Origin: CALARM01 sp964431735
Lineage (GTDB): Bacteria > Vulcanimicrobiota > SpSt-956 > JAKJGF01
Length of the DNA stretch: 19,699 nt
Direction: 5' to 3'
NCBI GenBank assembly: GCA_964431735.1
Contig: CAYSLJ010000135.1
Span: forward strand, 1 to 19,699
The notes below the pieces were generated by a model, which searched no databases, was not told the DNA's origin, and was given only the letters and a program-made list of their open reading frames with translations. Positions within the stretch are counted from its first letter, which is position 1. Each line of letters opens with the position of its first letter. A program made the position numbers and the translations under genes. Below are positions 15,381-19,699 of this stretch, one piece after another.

Positions 15381-16337
15381 TTATTTTTCTTTAAGTTTTT
15401 CTATATAATCCTGTGCTTTTTCAATCCATGGATTATCAGTATCTTTTTTGTGTTTTTCTATATAAATATTGAAATTTTTTAATGCTTTTTCTTTATCTTT
15501 TAAATAATAAAATGTAACACCCAGGTCATAATAAACTTCCACGTAAGAAGGGTTTATTTTTAATAATTCATTGAATTGCTCTATAGCTTTATTATATTCT
15601 CCTTTTTCGTGGTAATTCAGAGCCAGATTATAATGAGAATCACAATGAGACGGATTTATTTCTATGGCTTTCAGATAGCATTTATTTGAGTTTTCAATAT
15701 CTCCTGACCTGTAGTATACATTACCCATATTATAAAAGGTATTCAGATTATCCGGTTCAATTTCTACGGCTTTTTTATAGTATTCCAGTGCTTTTTCATA
15801 ATTTTCTTTATCTTTATAGATATTTCCGAGATTATAATAGGATTGAAATTTACCGGGATTAAGAGCTATTGCTTTCTGAAAATTTTTTATGGCAAGGTTC
15901 AGTTTGCTCTGGCTATGATATATAAGACCGAGATAAAAATAATTCATATTGTCATCAGGTCTGTGTCTTGTTGCAAGAATATAATATTTCGCAGATTCAT
16001 CGTATTTTTGCAAATTATAATAGATATTGGCTATGACACAGAGAGCAGAATAATAAGTTTCACTGTCTTTTTTATTTTTTTTAAGAGTTTTTTTTAATTC
16101 TTCTATTGCTTTTTTATACTCTTTTTGGTTGAAATAAGATATTCCTTTTATTATCCCACTATCTTTTATATGTGCTGTTAAATCGGGATCGAGATGAGTT
16201 TCTACCTGATTTATGTTTGCCTCTGCAGTTTTTTCCGGAGAAGGTGTGGATACAGGCTGATTGTTTTTTATTTCCTTTTTACATCCGAAAAATAAAAGTG
16301 AGAATAAAGCTAACAAAATCAGTAATTTTTTAATAAT
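15381..16337 (-). CDS. TPR-repeat lipoprotein, possible ATT start codon
   Basis: A lipoprotein with about seven to eight tetratricopeptide repeats, a scaffold for protein-protein contacts, probably in the periplasm. The signal is KKLLILLALFSLLFFGC with the lipobox Cys, then a Ser/Pro/Thr/Asn linker. Repeats run from about residue 60 to the end, with canonical lines such as KFQSYYNLGNIYKDKENYEK, ALEYYKKAVEIEPDN and YNLALNYHEKGEYNKAIEQF. No ATG or GTG fits. The ribosome binding site GGGAGGGG (about 16345-16352) is 7-8 nt from ATT at 16337, whereas CTG 16322 and TTG 16316 lie further away and would cut off the Lys pair that opens the signal. I therefore place the start at ATT 16337, with moderate confidence. 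It lies upstream of mlaD on the same strand. Confidence 0.85.
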   Translation of the reverse strand: MIKKLLILLALFSLLFFGCKKEIKNNQPVSTPSPEKTAEANINQVETHLDPDLTAHIKDSGIIKGISYFNQKEYKKAIEELKKTLKKNKKDSETYYSALCVIANIYYNLQKYDESAKYYILATRHRPDDNMNYFYLGLIYHSQSKLNLAIKNFQKAIALNPGKFQSYYNLGNIYKDKENYEKALEYYKKAVEIEPDNLNTFYNMGNVYYRSGDIENSNKCYLKAIEINPSHCDSHYNLALNYHEKGEYNKAIEQFNELLKINPSYVEVYYDLGVTFYYLKDKEKALKNFNIYIEKHKKDTDNPWIEKAQDYIEKLKEK

Positions 16338-16449
16338 TTTTTTTCCCCTCCCGGCCTTTGTTAAAGAATTTTATCAGGAGTCTGAAAGGTTCTGTGTAAA
16401 CTTATCAGGAAAAACGTACCGGACTTTTACACTGAATTTATGAAAAACT

Positions 16450-16665
16450 CTATTTTTCTTTAGATTCTTCAAAAACCATTTTTCTGGCAAGTTTTTCGAA
16501 AATATCCTGACTTGTCCATGGTTCAACTGGATGATTCTTGAAAAATTCAATCAGGGCAGATCTGAGTATTTCTTCTTTTGTTTTTTTACTTGTAGCAGAA
16601 TATTTATCCAGGGCTTTTACTAATTCAGGCGGAAGATAAAATTCTATTTTGTTTTTTTTATCCAT
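16450..16665 (-). CDS. Ribbon-helix-helix (CopG-type) DNA-binding protein
   Basis: A 71-residue protein with the ribbon-helix-helix pattern: KIEFYLPPELVKALDKYS (strand, then helix A) and TKEEILRSALIEFFKNHP (helix B). Such proteins bind DNA as dimers, usually as repressors or antitoxins. The remaining ~20 residues could be an antitoxin-like tail, but no toxin gene is next to it. The nearest gene on the same strand downstream is the TPR lipoprotein, about 110 bp away. It has an excellent promoter (16700-16727), which it may autoregulate. The ribosome binding site GAGGAG is rather far (about 17 nt). Confidence 0.85.
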   Translation of the reverse strand: MDKKNKIEFYLPPELVKALDKYSATSKKTKEEILRSALIEFFKNHPVEPWTSQDIFEKLARKMVFEESKEK

Positions 16666-16855
16666 TTCTCAAAACTGTCTCCTCTTCTTAGATTTCATTA
16701 TTATATCATGTAGGTTCATTAAGTCAAGATTATGTGGAATTTGTGAGTGGAACTGCGGTACTGACAGGTATGACCGGAGTGAGTATAACCAGATATGAAA
16801 TTTGTAATAAAAGTTTTCCTCCCGTGACGCATTACGCGTCACGAATAATAGTGCA
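16666..16855. other. Spacer with RHH-gene promoter and repeat copy D
   Basis: This short gap holds the promoter of the ribbon-helix-helix gene (16700-16727) and most of decayed element copy D. I see no additional gene; a small plus-strand frame starting at 16734 lacks a ribosome binding site and is made largely of repeat and antisense sequence. Confidence 0.6.
16700..16727 (-). promoter_or_regulatory. Strong sigma70-type promoter of the ribbon-helix-helix gene
   Basis: Minus strand: TTGACT (16727-16722), a 16-bp spacer, and a perfect TATAAT (16705-16700) with TG one base upstream. It lies about 35 bp before the start codon. This is the best promoter match in the window. Confidence 0.75.
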
Positions 16856-16872
16856 CTATTTACCGCTGTTAA
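16771..16872 (-). mobile_element. Decayed copy D of the MITE-like heptamer element
   Basis: AATAAAAGTTTTCCTCCCGT (16806-16825) matches AATAAACGTTTTCCTCCCGT of the full copy B at 19529-19633. It is followed by inverted heptamers forming a small hairpin (CGTGACGC 16823-16830 with GCGTCACG 16836-16843). The ends are degenerate: GACC..GAGT(G)AGTATAA on the left, TATTTACCGCTGTTAA on the right. The right end runs into the 3' end of the zinc-ribbon gene and contains its stop codon. Confidence 0.55.
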
Positions 16873-17155
16873 AATTAAGTAAATATTTCAATAATACAAG
16901 TATGACAGTTGTACTTCCAAGGAGGAAAAAAAATATGACTGATAAGCATAGAAATAGAAATTTTTTATATTCCCGTTTCCTGAGTCTTTTCATATAATAA
17001 TTGCTTTTCGAAAGAGTTAAGAGAAATTCATCCGGTGAATTATAAGATGCAAGTTTTAACTGTTTTTTCTCCGGATGTAGATCTGCTGCACAGTTATGGC
17101 AGTAATGATTGCTTATTAAATTTTTTTTCCTGCAGAGAGGACATTTTATTTCCAT
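16856..17155 (-). CDS. Small zinc-ribbon protein with a C-terminal membrane helix
   Basis: A 99-residue protein. The N-terminus carries a four-Cys zinc ribbon (CPLC at about 5-8, CHNC at about 19-22). A charged middle follows (KRLRKREYKK), then one strong hydrophobic helix near the C-terminus (FLFLCLSVIFFFLLGSTTVI). With Lys/Arg just before the helix, the ribbon should face the cytoplasm. Such proteins are common and poorly characterised. The ATG is well supported by AAGGAG 6 nt upstream. The final residues and stop lie within repeat copy D, so the C-terminus may have been altered by the insertion. Confidence 0.8.
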   Translation of the reverse strand: MEIKCPLCRKKNLISNHYCHNCAADLHPEKKQLKLASYNSPDEFLLTLSKSNYYMKRLRKREYKKFLFLCLSVIFFFLLGSTTVILVLLKYLLNFNSGK

Positions 17156-17188
17156 TTTTTCTCCTTTATAGAGTTATGGCATTTAATC

Positions 17189-17197
17189 TGCTATAAT
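17189..17197 (+). promoter_or_regulatory. Extended -10 promoter element before element copy A
   Basis: TGCTATAAT fits the TGnTATAAT extended -10 exactly. Transcription from it would start at the left end of element copy A (17199-17286) and continue to the gene at 17332, putting the element in the 5' leader. Confidence 0.5.
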
Positions 17198-17198
17198 A

Positions 17199-17286
17199 TT
17201 ACTGAGGTGAGCATAATCGTGACGCGTAACGCGTGACGCGTGACGGGAGGAAGACTGTTATTACATGGTTATGCTCAGGTCAGTAA
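17199..17286 (+). mobile_element. MITE-like heptamer element, copy A (intact)
   Basis: It has 18-nt terminal inverted repeats: TTACTGAGGTGAGCATAA (17199-17216) and TTATGCTCAGGTCAGTAA (17269-17286), matching at 16 of 18 positions. The two differences are a GG/CC pair that marks left and right ends. The core is four heptamers in register (GTGACGC, GTAACGC, GTGACGC, GTGACGG; 17219-17246) followed by GAGGAAGACTGTTATTACAT. No protein is encoded. It lies between divergent genes, in the probable leader of the gene at 17332. Confidence 0.8.
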
Positions 17287-17331
17287 ATATAACAGCAATA
17301 CATCAAAAAAAATTGAAAGGAGCACCATATT

Positions 17332-18180
17332 ATGAGTAAAAAGTTCTCAATAATCGTATTAATTATATTTTTGCTTTCATCTAACATTTTCGCAGAAGAA
17401 GTAAAATCTCCTGCAGAGTTATTTACTAAAATGCAAAAAGCCTACAAGGCCATTAACAGTTACAGTTATACAAATGAGCAGGGAGAATATGATACCTTTA
17501 ACAAGGAATATCAGAAAGAGACCGCTAAAAACTACGATGATTATAATTCTAAATACGGTGATGGCAAAAACACTAAAGTTTCAGATAAACCTGAATATAA
17601 AAGAGGTAACTACGAAGTAAAATTCTGCAAACCTTATTCTATAAGGATGAAGATTATATCTTCCGACTATACACCTTCTGTATTAAATAATGCTGAATTT
17701 ATATACAGACCTGGCAGTGACCCGAAGAATTTCATTGTTAAAATAATGGGACTGGGGTTTATTCCCCTGGAATTTCAAAGAGATGTACAGAAAGAGAATA
17801 CAGGAGATTTTCTGGTAATGAACTGGACTGTTGATTTGCTTCAACTGGATTATTTTTTTAAGAATGGCTCATCTGCCTTATTGCAGGAAAAAAATAAGAT
17901 TAATAACAGGGACACATATATTCTGGAGTTTAAATTTGCAAAAGATGTTAAACCATCTGTTCCTAAATATAATCACAGCGATATACCGTCACAGGTTAAA
18001 TTTAAGATAGATTATACACTCGGGAGCCTTGAAAGGGTAAAATATTCTTCCGTAAAATACTGGGTAGATAAAAAGGATTTAATAATTATAAAAAGAGAAG
18101 AATATATAGGCGGTAAATTACATTCCACAAGGCTTTTTAAAAATATAAGCCTTAACAGTGTAAAGAAAAGCGATATATAG
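17332..18180 (+). CDS. Exported LolA/DUF1571-like protein
   Basis: A 282-residue secreted protein: signal peptide 1-21 (MSKKFSIIVLIIFLLSSNIF, cut before AEE), then LFTKMQKAYKAINSYSYTNE, a helix plus first strand as in DUF1571 and LolA-type outer-membrane lipoprotein carriers. A mostly beta body follows (KFCKPYSIRMKI, DTYILEFKFA, YWVDKKDLIIIKREEY, GGKLHSTRLFKNI) that fits the open half-barrel of that superfamily. A role in carrying lipids or lipoproteins in the periplasm is an inference from fold resemblance. AAAGGAG is about 10 nt before the ATG. The stop TAG is followed by TAGGGAAAAGTGAAAAG, the heptamer hairpin shared with the convergent gene. Confidence 0.8.
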   Translation: MSKKFSIIVLIIFLLSSNIFAEEVKSPAELFTKMQKAYKAINSYSYTNEQGEYDTFNKEYQKETAKNYDDYNSKYGDGKNTKVSDKPEYKRGNYEVKFCKPYSIRMKIISSDYTPSVLNNAEFIYRPGSDPKNFIVKIMGLGFIPLEFQRDVQKENTGDFLVMNWTVDLLQLDYFFKNGSSALLQEKNKINNRDTYILEFKFAKDVKPSVPKYNHSDIPSQVKFKIDYTLGSLERVKYSSVKYWVDKKDLIIIKREEYIGGKLHSTRLFKNISLNSVKKSDI

Positions 18181-18189
18181 TAGGGAAAA

Positions 18190-18235
18190 GTGAAAAGTGA
18201 ATCTTAATTAATCTATTATTTTATTCACTTTTCAC
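18190..18235. terminator. Heptamer hairpin between convergent genes (probable bidirectional terminator)
   Basis: GTGAAAAGTGAAT (18190-18202) pairs perfectly with ATTCACTTTTCAC (18223-18235) over 13 bp with a 20-nt loop. The right arm begins at the base next to the TAA stop of the minus-strand gene; the left arm is 9 bases beyond the TAG of the plus-strand gene. The arms are two heptamers long. Confidence 0.75.
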
Positions 18236-19315
18236 TTATTTACTTCCAAGGATTACTTTGACCTCATGAGACTCACTTATGAGACGTATAACCATAAGAT
18301 TGATTGTTTCTCCTCCTGTATTCATTATTTGCTGCAGATCTTCTTCTTCTTCAATTTCCTTTTTATTGGCAGAAGTGATGAGATCGAACTTTTTTATACC
18401 GGATTTTGCAGCGGCGCTGTTTTCTGTAATGTCTTTTATTATGAGCCCTTTTTCCGATGAATAAATAGGTTTCATTATGTCAGGAACACTATCGATATCC
18501 CATCCCATTGAAGGTTCCTTTTTGATACTGAATATGATAGGTACAGGTTTTCTTCTTACAAATACTATATTAATTTCATCTCCAATATGTTTGTTCTCCA
18601 GCATGTCTTTAACCTGACCTTCTTCTTCCACTTCCACTCCATCGAATTTTATTATAACATCACCTGTCTGAAATCCTGCTGCCTGTGCAGGACTGTTTGG
18701 TATAACCTTTCCTACATGAAGACCTTTGGTAACACCATAAAATTCTTTCAGATAGTCAGGCATTTGAATAATAAGCATACCAAGCCATGGTTTACCTGAT
18801 TTCGCAGGATTATAACTTAAATCCTGTCCTATTTCTTTCATAGAGAGGCTGAAGAATTTATCCAGGGGCTGTAAAAAACCTGTTCTGGAGGCAATTATTT
18901 TCCTGTTTTTACCTATTAAATACATCCCTGGAAACTGTCTTTCTATTTTATAAAGACCATGTATGGTTTTATCCTTATCCAGTATGACAGGAAAATTTAT
19001 ATTTTGTTCTTTTGTATATAAAGTTAAAGCATTATAGCACTCTTCATTTGCAGTAATTATAATAATATTTAAAAAAGCACCGGGGAAATCTGATTTTAAT
19101 TTGTTCATAGACATTATTTCTCTCTTACCCGGCTCATCGAGGTATTTTATGAAATAAATGAACAGGTTAGTTTGACTGTAATTTTCAAGGGTTACATCTT
19201 TCCCATTTTGATCTACAGATTTAAAGTCAGGAGCAATTTCTCCTTTTTCCAGTGAAGCCATTGAAGGGAGCACGGAAAAGAGAAACAGTAACAGAATAAG
19301 AATAAATTTTTTCAT
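18236..19315 (-). CDS. Secreted redoxin-like protein fused to two PDZ domains; catalytic Cys absent
   Basis: A 359-residue periplasmic protein. Signal peptide 1-21 (KKFILILLLFLFSVLPSMA). A thioredoxin/AhpC-type domain follows at about 26-165 (EIAPDFKSVDQNGKDVTLEN, FPVILDKDKTIHGLYKI, PGMYLIGKNRKI). Where the active-site Cys-x-x-Cys normally sits, after the FIYF strand, the sequence is YLDEPGKREI: no Cys, though the Pro and Arg-Glu remain. Two PDZ domains come next: about 174-262 (WLGMLII, GLHVGKVIPNSPAQAAG, GDVIIKFDGVEVE) and about 268-357 (GLIIKDITENSAAAKSG, FDLITSANKKEIEEEEDLQ). No protease domain is present. It probably binds unfolded or C-terminal peptides, not catalysing redox. GAGAGG is 9 nt before the ATG. 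Confidence 0.85.
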   Translation of the reverse strand: MKKFILILLLFLFSVLPSMASLEKGEIAPDFKSVDQNGKDVTLENYSQTNLFIYFIKYLDEPGKREIMSMNKLKSDFPGAFLNIIIITANEECYNALTLYTKEQNINFPVILDKDKTIHGLYKIERQFPGMYLIGKNRKIIASRTGFLQPLDKFFSLSMKEIGQDLSYNPAKSGKPWLGMLIIQMPDYLKEFYGVTKGLHVGKVIPNSPAQAAGFQTGDVIIKFDGVEVEEEGQVKDMLENKHIGDEINIVFVRRKPVPIIFSIKKEPSMGWDIDSVPDIMKPIYSSEKGLIIKDITENSAAAKSGIKKFDLITSANKKEIEEEEDLQQIMNTGGETINLMVIRLISESHEVKVILGSK

Positions 19316-19339
19316 AGTGTAAACCTCTCTGTATTATGA

Positions 19340-19366
19340 TCGTAACGCTAACGAGTTACGCGTTAC
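19340..19366. repeat. Small palindrome of GC-type heptamers
   Basis: CGTAACGC (19340-19347) pairs with GCGTTACG (19359-19366) around an 11-nt centre. It is upstream of the redoxin-PDZ gene, about 25-50 bp from its start, in the likely promoter or leader. Confidence 0.6.
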
Positions 19367-19472
19367 GCATGTCAGCATCACGATAGATAGATAATAATTA
19401 CTAAATTCTCTCCCGGATAACATAATCCTTTTTTGGGTTCCAGGTTTTGGATATTCTTAACCCAATTAATGA

Positions 19473-19528
19473 GTGAATAGTGAGTAGTGAATAGTGAGTG
19501 AAAGTATTCTATTCTACTCACTACTCAC
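19473..19528. repeat. Heptamer hairpin abutting element copy B
   Basis: GTGAATA, GTGAGTA, GTGAATA and GTGAGTG run forward from 19473 to 19500. They face CTACTCACTACTCAC (ending 19528), which is GTGAGTA twice on the minus strand. The next base begins the terminal repeat of element copy B, so AT-type and GC-type repeats are directly joined. Confidence 0.85.
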
Positions 19529-19633
19529 TTATTGACCTGAGCATAAGCATTTAATAAACGTTTTCCTCCCGTCACGCGTCACGCGTCACGCGTCACGAGA
19601 GTATATATGTATTATTTATGCTTACCTCAGTAA
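19529..19633 (-). mobile_element. MITE-like heptamer element, copy B (intact, inverted relative to copy A)
   Basis: Ends are TTATTGACCTGAGCATAA (19529-19546) and TTATGCTTACCTCAGTAA (19616-19633). The GG/CC end marks are swapped relative to copy A, consistent with opposite orientation. The core has four inverted heptamers in register (GTCACGC at 19571, 19578 and 19585; GTCACGA at 19592), preceded by CGTTTTCCTCCC. Read in the A orientation, the order GG-end, four heptamers, GGGAGGAA, spacer, ATGCTTATGCTCAGGTCA-end is preserved. It is 105 bp, 17 longer than A; both spacers differ in length. Confidence 0.8.
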
Positions 19634-19699
19634 ATTCTAACAGGTTATGAAAATTGCGTTTAAAAATGACAGGTGATTTTACATACAAGGGAAAAAGAA

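Larger units (their letters stand above)
19316..19699. other. Repeat-filled non-coding right end of the window
   Basis: No gene is seen. From left to right: palindromic heptamers (19340-19366), about 100 bp of plain sequence, a heptamer hairpin (19473-19528), intact element copy B (19529-19633), and an end segment whose TGACAGGT / AAACGCAA motif resembles the reverse complement of positions 31-58. Confidence 0.6.

Noticed and set aside
16450..16665. Toxin-antitoxin module
   Set aside because: The ribbon-helix-helix protein could be an antitoxin, but neither neighbour looks like a toxin; the next genes are a TPR lipoprotein and a zinc-ribbon membrane protein.
16734..16997. Plus-strand 87-codon frame
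   Set aside because: No ribosome binding site, composed of repeat copy D and the antisense of the zinc-ribbon gene, which has a good ribosome binding site and clear motifs.

Overview
This window is AT-rich, gene-dense chromosomal DNA from a bacterium with two membranes. The diderm call rests on an MCE/MlaD lipid-transport protein with a C-terminal beta-barrel-like region ending in Phe, two signal-II lipoproteins and a LolA-like exported protein. The genes are ordinary housekeeping and envelope families: LytR-CpsA-Psr, RsfS, RqcH/NFACT, SIS isomerase, 2-hydroxyacid dehydrogenase, PCMT, Ser/Thr kinase and TPR. I see no rRNA, tRNA, transposase, phage or CRISPR. I cannot assign a phylum; an uncultivated low-GC diderm lineage is my guess.

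Layout. Positions 1-3047 hold a LytR-type envelope protein (+) facing RsfS and an exported lipoprotein (both -), with a scrap of a response-regulator receiver domain wedged at the LytR/RsfS junction. Positions 3532-5442 encode a membrane diguanylate cyclase (HAMP-GAF-GGDEF), which converges on RqcH (5709-7454, -). A divergent AT-rich spacer leads to a phosphoglucose/phosphomannose isomerase-type SIS protein (7905-8954, +), which converges on a two-gene minus-strand unit (2-hydroxyacid dehydrogenase, then a glycine-zipper membrane protein). Positions 11118-13774 form a plus-strand cluster: an unrecognised acidic-tailed protein, Pcm, and a translationally coupled Ser/Thr kinase. Positions 13791-17155 form a minus-strand cluster: zinc-ribbon membrane protein, ribbon-helix-helix protein, TPR lipoprotein, MlaD. 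The window ends with a LolA/DUF1571-like exported protein (+) converging on a secreted redoxin-PDZ-PDZ protein (-).

The most striking content is between the genes. Most larger spacers contain tandem heptamers of one grammar, GT(G/A)A followed by three variable bases (GTGAAAA, GTGAGTA, GTGACGC, GTAATGC and others), kept in strict 7-bp register and usually arranged as facing inverted arms. At convergent gene ends the first heptamer overlaps or directly follows the stop codon, so the arms look like bidirectional terminator or RNA-end structures. GC-type heptamers also form the core of a MITE-like element of about 60-105 bp with 18-nt terminal inverted repeats. It is present in two clear copies (17199-17286 and 19529-19633, opposite orientation) and at least two decayed ones (15318-15379 and 16771-16872). 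This repeat system is the best candidate here for something undescribed.
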